From an uncultured Bacteroidota bacterium (lineage in GTDB: Bacteria; Bacteroidota; Bacteroidia; Flavobacteriales; Flavobacteriaceae): 34,328 nt of DNA. Both the position numbers and the translations under genes were made by a program. Shown here piece by piece: positions 17,393 to 26,472 of this stretch. Where the stretch lies: NCBI GenBank assembly GCA_902606525.1, contig CACLGW010000011.1, positions 1 through 34,328 on the forward strand, in the 5' to 3' direction. Position 1 is the first letter of the stretch. Each line of letters opens with the position of its first letter. The notes under the pieces are model-generated. The model saw only the letters and a list, made by a program, of their open reading frames with translations, searched no databases and had not been told where the DNA came from.

Positions 17393-17803
17393 ATGTATCC
17401 TGCTGAATTAGTAAAACCAATGCGTGAAGAGTTAACCAATATCGGATTTAATGAATTGTTAACTTCGGAAGACGTATCTAATGCTCTTGCAAAACCAGGA
17501 ACCACACTTGTGGTTGTAAATTCAATTTGTGGATGTGCTGCTGCTAATGCTAGACCTGGTGTTAGCTATGCTTTAAAAAATGAAAAAAAACCTAATAATT
17601 TAGTTACCGTTTTTGCTGGTGTTGATACTGAAGCTACAAAAAGTGCCAGAGACATGATGGTTCCTTTCCCTCCTTCTTCTCCAAGTATTGCTTTATTTAA
17701 AGATGGTGAGTTAGTTCATATGATTGAACGACATCATATTGAAGGACGTCCAGCTGAACTTATTGCAGAAAATCTAAAAGGAGCATTTAACGATCACTGC
17801 TAA
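17393..17803 (+). CDS. BrxA/BrxB family bacilliredoxin
   Basis: Thiol-disulfide protein of the YphP/YqiW family that removes bacillithiol from S-bacillithiolated proteins. The signature Cys46-Gly-Cys48 is in NSICGCAAANARPG, and the C-terminal part has PFPPSSPSIALFKDGELVHMIERHHIEGR, both strongly conserved. The ATG at 17393 gives MYPAELVKPMREELTNIGF, the usual family start, and 136 aa. The track's start adds eleven residues with no family counterpart. A TATATTTG -7-like box lies 12 bp before this ATG but without a good -33 element. It is divergent from the DjlA-like gene and convergent with the histidine kinase. Its presence suggests the organism makes bacillithiol, though no bsh gene is in the window. 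Confidence 0.9.
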   Translation: MYPAELVKPMREELTNIGFNELLTSEDVSNALAKPGTTLVVVNSICGCAAANARPGVSYALKNEKKPNNLVTVFAGVDTEATKSARDMMVPFPPSSPSIALFKDGELVHMIERHHIEGRPAELIAENLKGAFNDHC

Positions 17804-17845
17804 TTTAAGAAAGTTAATTTTTAAAAAGTTCGAGGATTTGTTAAT

Positions 17846-17866
17846 ATAAAATTTAAACGATTTTAT
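17846..17866. terminator. AT-only hairpin, possible bidirectional terminator
   Basis: ATAAAAT-ttaaacg-ATTTTAT is a 7-bp perfect stem with a 7-nt loop between the convergent bacilliredoxin and histidine kinase genes. Its position suits a shared terminator, but the stem lacks G-C pairs and the T-tract is short. Confidence 0.3.
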
Positions 17867-17889
17867 TTAACTAATCATTAAAATTATTA

Positions 17890-19359
17890 TTATTCCTTTT
17901 CAGGAAGCACAATGGTAAATGTAGTCCCTTTTTTAATCTTGGAAACGCATTTGATTGTTCCCTTATGTGACTCAACAATATTTTTAACAATTCCAAGTCC
18001 AAGTCCCATGCCTGAGTTTTTAGTGGTAAATTTAGGTTCAAAAATTTTTTCTTTATTTTCAATTGATATGCCATTTCCATTATCCATAATCGAAAGGATG
18101 ATTTGATTTGGTTCTGAGAAAAGTTGAACACCTATTCGTGGTATTTTGCTTTTTGGAACAGATTGTAGAGCATTTTGAACTAAATTGGTGATAACTCTAA
18201 CCCACTGCGTTCGGTCTAGTTTATAATATATATGGGCCTTATTAGAGGAAAAAAAAATGTGTTTATGATGAAAAATATTTACCGCCATTTGAGTTAATTC
18301 TACCAGGTCGCAATCCTTCATATTAGGCTTTGGTAGTGTAGCAAAATCTGAAAAGGCACTGGCTACTTCACTCATAGTGTCAATTTGCTGTATTAGAAGA
18401 TTTGAGAAATCATTAACTTTCCTTTGAATATCAGGATCATTGGGGTCATAACGATTCATAAAACTTTGAATGGTTAAACGCATAGGTGTAAGTGGATTTT
18501 TTATTTCGTGTGCTACCTGTCGAGCCATCTCTTGCCAGGCTTGTTCTCGTTCTGTTTTAGCTAATTTTTCTGCACTATCTCTCAGATCATCTACCATTTT
18601 ATTATACGATTGAACCAAACTATCAATTTCGCGTGTAGCATTTTTTAAATGTATTTTCTCATTCTTTTTTTCCAAACGCATCTTACTCATGCTGATCTTA
18701 ATTGTTTCTAAAGAACGTGTAACATATTTGGATAAAAAATAGGCTATCAAAATGACACCAGCTAAAAGTAAAATATATATCTGGTATAAATTCTCGATAA
18801 ATGTATTTAACTCGTTTTCGGAAAAAGAAACATCTTCAAAATAGGGATAAAATAAGATAGCATAAGGTTTACTAAATCGATCATTTAATATCTTATATGA
18901 TGCATGGAATTTGTCAATATCTGATTTATAATGTTCAACATAACTTCCCCCTTGTGATTGTTTTATTTTATCTAATAAAGATTTACTAAGTTTATAATTA
19001 TTCGCCACCACTTCGAGGGGGGAGTGATAAATAAAAATTGGATTGCCTTCAAGTTTAAATAAAGAAAACTGAACGTTATGAATTTTATTTATTTTTTCAA
19101 AATCAGAAGTGAACTCCTCCCAAACCTTAACAGGTTTGTTCATAAGATCATGTTTTTCAGCTAAATACTCTATATGAGTCTGAATCTGAAATTCTTTTCT
19201 TGCCAAACGCCCCAAATGATAATTCTCACGTTGGGATTCATATTGAATAGTAGTTGTCCCTAAAATCAATAATCCTGCTATGGCCAACATACCAATCATA
19301 ACCATAAAAAGACGAGTTCTAAATGAAATTCTTTTAGGAATTTTGAATCTTTTGATCAT
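17890..19359 (-). CDS. Sensor histidine kinase
   Basis: Two membrane helices (about residues 17-37 and 192-210) enclose a ~155-residue extracytoplasmic sensor with no recognised ligand domain. A HAMP-like linker and coiled coil (about 211-275) follow. The HisKA box contains the phosphorylated His284 (QVAHEIKNPLTPMRL), and the HATPase has an N box (ITNLVQNALQSV), a G1 box (DNGNGI) and a G2 box (GMGLGLGIVKNIV). The HEIKNPLTPMRL form belongs to the NtrY/PAS-type kinase group. Its ATG overlaps the hemJ stop by 4 nt. No response regulator gene lies nearby, so its partner is elsewhere. Placement at the end of the left haem arm raises the possibility of a link to envelope or porphyrin stress, which is speculation. 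Confidence 0.94.
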   Translation of the reverse strand: MIKRFKIPKRISFRTRLFMVMIGMLAIAGLLILGTTTIQYESQRENYHLGRLARKEFQIQTHIEYLAEKHDLMNKPVKVWEEFTSDFEKINKIHNVQFSLFKLEGNPIFIYHSPLEVVANNYKLSKSLLDKIKQSQGGSYVEHYKSDIDKFHASYKILNDRFSKPYAILFYPYFEDVSFSENELNTFIENLYQIYILLLAGVILIAYFLSKYVTRSLETIKISMSKMRLEKKNEKIHLKNATREIDSLVQSYNKMVDDLRDSAEKLAKTEREQAWQEMARQVAHEIKNPLTPMRLTIQSFMNRYDPNDPDIQRKVNDFSNLLIQQIDTMSEVASAFSDFATLPKPNMKDCDLVELTQMAVNIFHHKHIFFSSNKAHIYYKLDRTQWVRVITNLVQNALQSVPKSKIPRIGVQLFSEPNQIILSIMDNGNGISIENKEKIFEPKFTTKNSGMGLGLGIVKNIVESHKGTIKCVSKIKKGTTFTIVLPEKE

Positions 19360-19892
19360 ATATTCTTTCTAGTTTTTTTATAAAGCCTTATTCCTAAAAC
19401 TAGAACTGCCGCCAAGCCTAAGATACCCAAAAGTACTCCAATCCAGTTAAGACTATCTTTTAAGATGGCTAAAAATACTATCGCAAAAAGTAATAATGTA
19501 GCACCTTCGTTCCAAATTCTCATAAATATTTCACTATAGTCAATCCTGTCTTGCTGAAGTTTTAAGAAAATTAGATGAGTTTTCAAATGATAAACGATTA
19601 AAAGTGCAACAAAAGTAAGCTTAAGATGCATCCAACTTTGAAAAAGCCATGAGGGCATTAGCAACAAGAGCCAAATGGCAAATATTATAGCTAAAATGGC
19701 TGAAGGCCATGTTATGATGTACCATAACCTCCGAGACATGATTTTTAGTTGAGGTATTAATATATCTGATTCTTGTTTTTCCTTTTTAGAGGCTTCTATA
19801 TGATAGATGAATAGCCTTGGAATGTAGAACAATCCAGCAAACCAAGTAATTACAAAAATCAGATGTAAGGCTTTGATATAATTATAATACAA
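19356..19892 (-). CDS. hemJ: Protoporphyrinogen IX oxidase HemJ (CopD/UPF0093-like)
   Basis: Membrane enzyme that oxidises protoporphyrinogen IX to protoporphyrin IX, the penultimate step of haem synthesis. The N-terminal block YIKALHLIFVITWFAGLFYIPRLFIYH holds conserved His10, Trp17, Arg26 and His31. Further conserved pieces are SRRLWYIITWPSA and WMHLKLTFVALLIVYH; four to five helices are visible. The 178-aa length fits. Databases often call such proteins CopD family, but no copper gene is here and the rest of the haem pathway is. The start must be TTG at 19892: the only upstream codons in frame lead straight to a stop. The start is 6 nt after the stop of the VPS10-like gene, and the end overlaps the kinase start by 4 nt. 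Confidence 0.88.
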   Translation of the reverse strand: MYYNYIKALHLIFVITWFAGLFYIPRLFIYHIEASKKEKQESDILIPQLKIMSRRLWYIITWPSAILAIIFAIWLLLLMPSWLFQSWMHLKLTFVALLIVYHLKTHLIFLKLQQDRIDYSEIFMRIWNEGATLLLFAIVFLAILKDSLNWIGVLLGILGLAAVLVLGIRLYKKTRKNI

Positions 19893-19898
19893 TTTGGT

Positions 19899-22800
19899 TT
19901 ATTTTAATGTTAAGTAATCTAAATCTAATTTTGAAAATTCTTTATTAAAAGTTTCTAAATCTTCCGTAATAAGCTTTTTATAGTTTTCCAAGTGCTCATT
20001 AATTTTGGTTGTAAGGATTTTACGCATCACTTCATCTTGATCTGTTGGAGGAAAATCGTTCATAGTTACCAATTCATTTAAATAACCTAATTTATTTGTT
20101 AACTTTATTGGAAAATTCAAGGGGTCTTGATTACTCCTATTTTGGGTTTGGTATAATGCTTTTTCAATCTCAGTTAAAAAATCAATAAGTTCTTTAGATT
20201 TTTCATAAAGTGTAATTACTTCCTCCTTTTCCTTGTAGCTTTTTTGAAAATCTTGTAGCTTTTTACGAATGATTCGAATATTTTCAATTGCCATATGTGC
20301 CTTATCGGCAGTTGCGTTTGTTTGGTTAACGAAATTAAACTGGCGTCTCATATCTTCTAATGTTGCTTCAGAACGAGGATCTGGAAGTATTTCAAAAGAC
20401 TGCTCTTTAGTATCCCCATTTTTAATAAGAGTTACCTTGTAACTCCCAGGTACAGCTTTTGCTCCTAAAAATGAGACACTCCAAAAAATCATACCTTCTA
20501 GTATTTTTGCTCCTTTATAACGTGTATCCCAGACGAAGGTATTTCCCCCCTGTTTTACATCTAATTTATTTTCTTTATCAACAGAACTGAATTTTTTTAT
20601 TAAAGACCCATCTTTTTCTTTAAAATACAATAATAAAGTATCTTTTTTAGCATCATAATCTTTTAAATTAAAATTTATAACTACACCATTTGGAAGATTT
20701 GTCCCCTGAGTGAGTGATGGACTTTTAAGGGTCCCCCCTATAGTTCGATAACTATTTTTTGGTTTAAAAAGATTAATCGGTTGGTAAGCAGTTTTTGAAC
20801 CAATTTGATGGAGAACTGTCAAATCATCTAAAGCCCATAGACTTCGCCCTTGAGTAGCAACAATCAAACTATTTTCTTTTATAACTAAATCTGTTATTGG
20901 AACAATTGGGAGGTTTAACTGAAATGAATTCCATGAGTTTCCATCATCAAAAGAAATATACATACCCGTTTCCGTTCCAACGTAAAGCAACCCTTTTTTG
21001 TTTGGATCAGCACGAAGAACCCGAGTAAAATGTTCAGAAGAAATCCCTGCGGTAATAATACTCCAAGTTTTTCCATAATCGAGAGTTCTATAGAGATAAG
21101 GTCTAAAATCTCCTTTTTTGTATAAAGTTCCAGCAACATAACAAATTGCTGGGTCAAATGGCGAAGGTTCAATACTATTAATCATTAACCATTTTGGCAT
21201 TACAGGTGGTGTTATATTTTCCCAATTCTTGCCTCCATCATGAGTTAAATGTAATAAACCATCATCACTTCCTACCCAAATTAGTCCCTCTTTTAAGGGA
21301 GATTCGTTTGCTGCAAAAATGGTACAATAATATTCTACTCCAGTATTGTCCTGTGTGATAGGACCTCCTGAAGATTTTAATTTTTCAGGATCATTTCGTG
21401 TTAAATCTGGACTAATAACCTTCCAGCTTTGTCCTTCATTTTCTGAAACATGAACATGATTTGAAAATGTATATAATTTTTTTGGGTCGTGTTTGCTAAA
21501 ATGTATTGGGAAGTTCCATTGAAAACGATATTTCATTCCTTCTGCTCCATATCCCATAGGATTATCTGGCCATACATTTATCCCCCGTACTGTATTTTTA
21601 TTATGGTTGACCCTAGTTAAAAAACCGCCGTAGCTACCGCCATAAACGATATCGTTATTATTTGGATCTACGGCAATATGAGCTGATTCTCCGCCTGCAG
21701 TCTCTTCCCAGTCTGATTCTGAAATGCCATTTCCTGAAGAACGGTAGTTTATTCTTAATGTAGAATTATCCTGTTGAGCGACATATATACGAAATGGGAA
21801 AGAGTTGTCTGTTGTTACTCTATAAAATTGTGCTGTTGGTTGGTTGTGATATGTACTCCATGTTAAGCCTGCGTTAAAAGAAACTTGAGCACCACCATCG
21901 TCTGCTATTATCATTCTTTGGTTATCTTCGGGTGCAATCCATAAATCATGATGGTCTCCATGATTTGCATCATTACTTGTAAAGGTTTTTCCACCATCTT
22001 TTGACTTATGATATGATACATTCATAACGTAAACAATGTCCTCATCTTGAGTATCAGCATAAATTTTTGAGTAATACCAAGCACGTTGGCGCAAAGCTCT
22101 ACTATCGTTAATATGACTCCAAGTGATTCCTCCATCATCTGAACGGTAGACTCCACCTTCATCCTTATTTTCAACAATGGCCCAAACTCGCTGAGAATTT
22201 ACTGGTGATACAGTCACGCCAATAATTCCCAAAATCCCCTTAGCAAAACCTTGGTTATCACTAATTTCGGTCCAATTTTTTCCCTCGTCTGTACTTTTCC
22301 AGAGTGCTGAACCTTCACCTCCACTGTTTAAACTGTAAGGAGTTCTATTTAAACGCCAGGTAGAAGCATAAAGTATTCTAGGATTAGAGGGATCTATTAC
22401 CAACTCCACTACTCCTGAATGTTGGTTTGAAAAAAGTATTCTTTCCCAATTTTTTCCACCATCAATACTTTTGTAAACTCCGCGCTCAGGGGTAGGTTTA
22501 TATATATTTCCTAAAACTGCTGCATACAGGATATCTGGGTTTTTGGGATTTATCACAATTCGAGGAATATGTCGTGACTTTGGTAAACCAGAAAAAGTCC
22601 ATGATTTGCCAGCATTAACAGTTTTCCATATTCCGTAACCAGATGAAACGTTCCCCCTTACTGTTACTTCTCCACCTCCAACATATATAACATTAGGGTC
22701 GCTTTTTGAAACTGAAACAGATCCAATACTTCCCCCGAAATATCCATCTGATATATTTTCATAGGTTGTACCACCATCTTCAGTTTTCCATACACCTCCT

Positions 22801-23039
22801 CCTGCAGATCCAAAATAATATAGATCTGGTTTACCAGGAACCCCAGTTACAGCGGAAGAGCGTCCACCTCTAAATGGTCCAATTGAACGATACTTCAAAG
22901 ACTCATATATACTTTCAGGATAGCTAACAATATTTTTTTTGCTTGGTCTTTTGGATTGAGAATTTATAGATTGAAATACGATTAAAAATACTATAGAAGC
23001 ATTTAACAAGAGTCTTCTGCAAAGAATTATAGATTTCAT
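19899..23039 (-). CDS. Large secreted BNR/VPS10-like beta-propeller protein
   Basis: After a basic start and a hydrophobic signal segment (LLLNASIVFLIVFQSINSQ), the first ~740 residues contain at least ten Asp-box/BNR motifs of the S-x-D-x-G-x-x-W type: KTEDGGTTY, KSIDGGKNW, KSTDEGKNW, RSDDGGITW, KSKDGGKTF, SENEGQSW, THDGGKNW, RTLDYGKTW, SFDDGNSW. These predict one or two sortilin-like propellers. The opening SIGPFRGGRSSAVTGVPGKP is typical of the group annotated as VPS10 domain or glycosyl hydrolase in Bacteroidota. A beta-sandwich-like region (about 770-890) and a helical, charged tail (about 890-1046) follow. No catalytic residues or T9SS signal are evident. It lies directly upstream of hemJ. 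Substrate and role are unknown. Confidence 0.85.
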   Translation of the reverse strand: MKSIILCRRLLLNASIVFLIVFQSINSQSKRPSKKNIVSYPESIYESLKYRSIGPFRGGRSSAVTGVPGKPDLYYFGSAGGGVWKTEDGGTTYENISDGYFGGSIGSVSVSKSDPNVIYVGGGEVTVRGNVSSGYGIWKTVNAGKSWTFSGLPKSRHIPRIVINPKNPDILYAAVLGNIYKPTPERGVYKSIDGGKNWERILFSNQHSGVVELVIDPSNPRILYASTWRLNRTPYSLNSGGEGSALWKSTDEGKNWTEISDNQGFAKGILGIIGVTVSPVNSQRVWAIVENKDEGGVYRSDDGGITWSHINDSRALRQRAWYYSKIYADTQDEDIVYVMNVSYHKSKDGGKTFTSNDANHGDHHDLWIAPEDNQRMIIADDGGAQVSFNAGLTWSTYHNQPTAQFYRVTTDNSFPFRIYVAQQDNSTLRINYRSSGNGISESDWEETAGGESAHIAVDPNNNDIVYGGSYGGFLTRVNHNKNTVRGINVWPDNPMGYGAEGMKYRFQWNFPIHFSKHDPKKLYTFSNHVHVSENEGQSWKVISPDLTRNDPEKLKSSGGPITQDNTGVEYYCTIFAANESPLKEGLIWVGSDDGLLHLTHDGGKNWENITPPVMPKWLMINSIEPSPFDPAICYVAGTLYKKGDFRPYLYRTLDYGKTWSIITAGISSEHFTRVLRADPNKKGLLYVGTETGMYISFDDGNSWNSFQLNLPIVPITDLVIKENSLIVATQGRSLWALDDLTVLHQIGSKTAYQPINLFKPKNSYRTIGGTLKSPSLTQGTNLPNGVVINFNLKDYDAKKDTLLLYFKEKDGSLIKKFSSVDKENKLDVKQGGNTFVWDTRYKGAKILEGMIFWSVSFLGAKAVPGSYKVTLIKNGDTKEQSFEILPDPRSEATLEDMRRQFNFVNQTNATADKAHMAIENIRIIRKKLQDFQKSYKEKEEVITLYEKSKELIDFLTEIEKALYQTQNRSNQDPLNFPIKLTNKLGYLNELVTMNDFPPTDQDEVMRKILTTKINEHLENYKKLITEDLETFNKEFSKLDLDYLTLK

Positions 23040-23120
23040 AATTTGTTTTTTCAGTGAAAATAAAAGTATAAAAATAAATTGTATGTAAGATTTGAAAGTT
23101 ATCAGTTAAATCTGGGCTTT

Positions 23121-24461
23121 TTATGTTAATTCTTTCCTAACAGCACGATTTAAAAAATAAGCTGTGACAAGGGTGGATAATAAATCTGACAAAGGAAAAG
23201 CCATCCAAACACCAATTAAACCATAATATTTTGGTAATGTAAAGAGAAGTGGGATAAAAAAGAGTCCCTGACGACTTAATGTAAGTAACAAAGCAGGTAA
23301 TGCTTTACCAATGGCTTGAAAATATGCTGAACCAATAAGTTGTATACCAATTATAGGCAAAGCCATAAAAACATATCGTAAAGCAATAGGAGTGTCAATG
23401 CAAACTTTTACTTCATTAGAAAATATCCCTGGAATAAAATTAGAAAAAATAAAAATTAGGATAAAGACAAGACTTGCTAAAATACTAGCGTATAGTATAG
23501 AAATATTTATCACCTTTCTTACTCTTTGCCAATTCTTAGCCCCATAATTGAAGCCTGCAATAGGAAGAAATCCCTGAGTTATTCCAAAAATGGGAAAAGT
23601 AGCAAACATCAACATTCTACTTATAATTGCATATACCGTAATTGAAGCTTCGCCTCCATATGAAAATAAAATATTATTTACTAATAATACAGTAAGACTG
23701 ACCATTGCTTGTCGCAACAGGGTAACTGACCCTAAAGACGAAATCTCTTTTACTATTCCAAATTGGATTTTAAATGCACTAAGATTTGGTATCAGAGAAG
23801 ATCTTCGAGAAATAAAAAAATATAATATGTAAGACACACATACTGCGTAAGAAAGTGTTGTTGCCCAGGCGGCACCCATCATCCCCCAATCAAAAATTTT
23901 TATAAAAATATAGTCTAACAATAAATTAGAAACTGAAGGTAAAAGCATCGCATACATAGCATCTTTTGGTTTCCCTTCAGCACGAATTGTGTTATTGGCC
24001 ATCATACATAAAGCAAGGACTGGAACACCATATAAAACTATTACATAATAGGTTTTTGCTAAATCAAATAAATTTCCTTTTCCTCCAAATAATATTATAA
24101 TTTGATCAACGAAAGCTAATCCAAAGATTACGAAAACACAAGTAAGGGTAAGTGTTAATGTAACTTGGTTGCCAAAGGTCTGAGTTGCTTTCAGTATATT
24201 TTTGTCTCCTAAACTTCTTGAAATAATTGAGGCTCCTCCAATACCAATCGCCATTCCCAAAGCCGCAATAAAAAATGAAACCGGCAAAACAACATTAATT
24301 GCAGCGATAGCATTAGATCCAATCCACTGTCCTACAAAAATAGTATCAATTAGTATATTCAGTGACATTACTAAAATCCCAATAGAAGCAGGAATAGCTT
24401 GCTGGATAAGTAATTTTGGTATGGGTAGTATTCCTAAGAGTTCCGTTGAAGGGTTTTTCAT
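23121..24461 (-). CDS. MATE family efflux transporter
   Basis: A 446-aa polytopic protein with about twelve membrane helices in two halves. MatE-type features include LLIQQAIPASIGILVMSLNILIDTIFVGQWIGSNAIAAINVVLPV near the N-terminus, IGIGGASIISRSLGDK, and the second-half repeat around GFLPIAGFNYGAKNWQRV. It would export organic compounds using a sodium or proton gradient. Its ATG overlaps the hemH stop by 4 nt, implying coupled translation with ferrochelatase. That pairing suggests a role in exporting a porphyrin, haem or related compound, but multidrug export is the default annotation and nothing in the sequence fixes the substrate. Confidence 0.94.
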   Translation of the reverse strand: MKNPSTELLGILPIPKLLIQQAIPASIGILVMSLNILIDTIFVGQWIGSNAIAAINVVLPVSFFIAALGMAIGIGGASIISRSLGDKNILKATQTFGNQVTLTLTLTCVFVIFGLAFVDQIIILFGGKGNLFDLAKTYYVIVLYGVPVLALCMMANNTIRAEGKPKDAMYAMLLPSVSNLLLDYIFIKIFDWGMMGAAWATTLSYAVCVSYILYFFISRRSSLIPNLSAFKIQFGIVKEISSLGSVTLLRQAMVSLTVLLVNNILFSYGGEASITVYAIISRMLMFATFPIFGITQGFLPIAGFNYGAKNWQRVRKVINISILYASILASLVFILIFIFSNFIPGIFSNEVKVCIDTPIALRYVFMALPIIGIQLIGSAYFQAIGKALPALLLTLSRQGLFFIPLLFTLPKYYGLIGVWMAFPLSDLLSTLVTAYFLNRAVRKELT

Positions 24462-25489
24462 TTAGCACTTTGATTAAGTGCCCATTCATCAATCCACCGA
24501 CTAAGAACATTGACCCATTCATCTCGGTCATTAATACAAGGAATTACATGTAAAGTTTTTCCCCCGTTTTCTTCAAAATCTTCCGCAGCTTCCATACCAA
24601 TTTCCTCTAATGTCTCCAAACAATCTGAGACAAAAGCTGGAGTGGCAATAGCTAATTCCAGAGTTCCATTTTTTGCAAATTTTTCAACTGTTTTGTCTGT
24701 GTAGGGTTTTAGCCATGATCCTAAAATTGAAACTCTGGATTGGAAACTCGTCGAAAAAGTTCCTTGTTTTAATTCAAGATATTCAGCTACTTTTATAGAA
24801 GTCATCTCACATTGATGACGATAACAAAATTCATGAGCTGGTGAATCTTCAAAACAGCATTTTCCATCCATTTTACAATGAGAATTTGTTATATCTGATT
24901 TTCTAATATGACGCTCCGGTACTCCGTGATATGAAAACAATAGATGTTCCCAATTCTTGCCCTGAAGTTCTTCTTGAATAGAATTACCTAAAACCCTAAT
25001 ATAATCAGGATGATTGTAAAAAGAAGGTAATGAGGTGAGTTGCATTTCAGGAAAAAATTCTTTTTGAAGTTTGTTTGCTAGAACTAAAATAGTTTCTGTT
25101 GTGGCCATTGCAAATTGGGGGTATAAAGGAATAATCAATACATCCGTAACTCCAAGATGTTTTAAATTTTCCATACCTTGTTTAATGGACGGATTCCCGT
25201 ATCTCATGGCCAACTCTAAAGGAGGTGAAATTTTTTTCTGAATTTTTTGTTGTAATCTTTTTGAGATAACTATTAATGGTGATCCTTCATTCCACCAAAT
25301 TTTCTTGTACGCTTTAGCTGACTTTTTTGGACGAGTTTTTAAAATAATTCCTTTTACCAGGAATGTTCTAAACCACTTGGGTAAATCAATCACCCTTTCA
25401 TCCATTAAGAATTCATCCAAATAATCTCTTACGTCGTTTGTGTCAGTACTATCTGGCGAACCTAGATTGACTAATAAAACTCCTTTCAT
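24458..25489 (-). CDS. hemH: Ferrochelatase with internal cysteine cluster
   Basis: Inserts ferrous iron into protoporphyrin IX, the last step of protohaem synthesis. MKGVLLVNLGSPDST starts at the ATG at 25489; the track's TTG start two codons upstream is unlikely. His188 in LFSYHGVPERHI and the acidic LETLEEIGMEA helix (near 291-301) form the active site. Between them, residues 205-227 (HCKMDGKCC to FCYRHQC) hold five cysteines: 205, 211, 212, 222 and 227. Some bacterial ferrochelatases bind a [2Fe-2S] cluster through cysteines in this same internal region, so a cluster is likely. The gene lies 10 nt after araC and overlaps the MATE gene. The 343-aa length is normal. Confidence 0.96.
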   Translation of the reverse strand: MKGVLLVNLGSPDSTDTNDVRDYLDEFLMDERVIDLPKWFRTFLVKGIILKTRPKKSAKAYKKIWWNEGSPLIVISKRLQQKIQKKISPPLELAMRYGNPSIKQGMENLKHLGVTDVLIIPLYPQFAMATTETILVLANKLQKEFFPEMQLTSLPSFYNHPDYIRVLGNSIQEELQGKNWEHLLFSYHGVPERHIRKSDITNSHCKMDGKCCFEDSPAHEFCYRHQCEMTSIKVAEYLELKQGTFSTSFQSRVSILGSWLKPYTDKTVEKFAKNGTLELAIATPAFVSDCLETLEEIGMEAAEDFEENGGKTLHVIPCINDRDEWVNVLSRWIDEWALNQSAK

Positions 25490-25499
25490 GCACAATTTT

Positions 25500-26381
25500 T
25501 TACGAAGATACTGAACCTAAATATTTCTTTGGAGTAGTTCCATATTTCTTTTTAAAAGCGGCTATGAAATGGCTTCCTGTGCTATATCCTAGCCTTAGGC
25601 CAACTTCATTTACGTTATACTTTTGAGAATCTAGCATTCTACGGGCCTCATTCATTTTGTGATCCAGCAAATATGAAAATACTGTATCACCATAAAGCTG
25701 TTTAAAACCATCTTTTAATTTTTTTAGTGATAAACCAATTTCAATTGCTAACTGCTCTAATGATGGCGGATCGGTCATTCGTTCTAAAATTATTTTCTTT
25801 GCATTTCTTATTTTTTGAACATTCTCCTCGTCCACAAGAAAGGGACACTGTTCAATGGATGGATCTTCATTTTTGTTAAAATAAAGACTTAAAAGTTCAT
25901 AAACCTTTCCTTTGAAATATAACGATTTCATGCTATCGTGTACTTTAGCTTGTAGAATTTGACTTAATACAACAGCAATGGGAGAGGAAAAGGGAAGATT
26001 ATCGTAATACTTTCTTGTTTTATTCTCCGGACTCAAAAATGAAATATGATCAGCATCTGAAGAAAACAGTGAATGAAATTTCGTGATAGAAATCAAAACA
26101 CTTACCATCCATGTATCAGAAGATAATTCCACATCTATGGGTAAAGCTTTTTGAGGATTATAAAGCAACATAGAATGGTCCTCTCTTACTTGAAAGGTAT
26201 AATTACCATCATTAAATATGAAATTTGTTTGCCCTTTTAAGCAAAAATGAAATTGTATAACATCTTGATTTACAGGATATTCTTTCTTTAATACTTCCTC
26301 GCTATCATTTTTTAATCTTAAAACAAAAAGACCAGTTTCAACTTCTGTTTCAAAAAATGAACTTATATCGTTATTTTTCAT
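25500..26381 (-). CDS. AraC family transcriptional regulator
   Basis: A DNA-binding regulator with a ~190-residue N-terminal sensing domain and a C-terminal pair of helix-turn-helix motifs. HTH1 is around SLEQLAIEIGLSLKKLKDGFKQLYG and HTH2 around NVNEVGLRLGYSTGSHFIAAFKKKYGTTPKKYL, the canonical AraC signature. The N-terminal part shows a cupin-like stretch (VIQFHFCLKGQTNFIFNDGNYTFQV) suited to binding a small ligand. It is divergent from hemA, with 149 bp between them, and lies 10 nt before hemH. This placement strongly suggests local control of haem genes in response to haem, a porphyrin or iron status; the ligand is unknown. The nearest functional parallels are PchR-type regulators of iron uptake. 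Confidence 0.92.
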   Translation of the reverse strand: MKNNDISSFFETEVETGLFVLRLKNDSEEVLKKEYPVNQDVIQFHFCLKGQTNFIFNDGNYTFQVREDHSMLLYNPQKALPIDVELSSDTWMVSVLISITKFHSLFSSDADHISFLSPENKTRKYYDNLPFSSPIAVVLSQILQAKVHDSMKSLYFKGKVYELLSLYFNKNEDPSIEQCPFLVDEENVQKIRNAKKIILERMTDPPSLEQLAIEIGLSLKKLKDGFKQLYGDTVFSYLLDHKMNEARRMLDSQKYNVNEVGLRLGYSTGSHFIAAFKKKYGTTPKKYLGSVSS

Positions 26382-26472
26382 AAGAAAAATTTTATTAAAA
26401 ATAATTAAAACCTTTCTAAAACAATACGAAAATAGGGATTTATATAATTGTAAAGAAAAAATAGTTTTATAC

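Noticed and set aside
17871-18131. 86-aa minus-strand ORF overlapping the histidine kinase
   Set aside because: A frame-shifted shadow of the kinase ATPase domain, which is intact in its own frame.
19356-19892. CopD copper-resistance protein
   Set aside because: Conserved His10, Arg26 and His31 and the haem gene context favour HemJ; no copper genes are nearby.
20915-21172. 85-aa ORF within the VPS10-like gene
   Set aside because: Same strand, different frame, inside an intact long gene; no independent start signal.
23040-23120. AGATTT/AAATCT inverted repeat after the MATE gene as a terminator
   Set aside because: The stem is only 6 bp with a 14-nt loop and no direct T-run.
23590-24704. Plus-strand ORFs opposite the MATE and ferrochelatase genes
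   Set aside because: Antisense shadows with composition dictated by the real genes.
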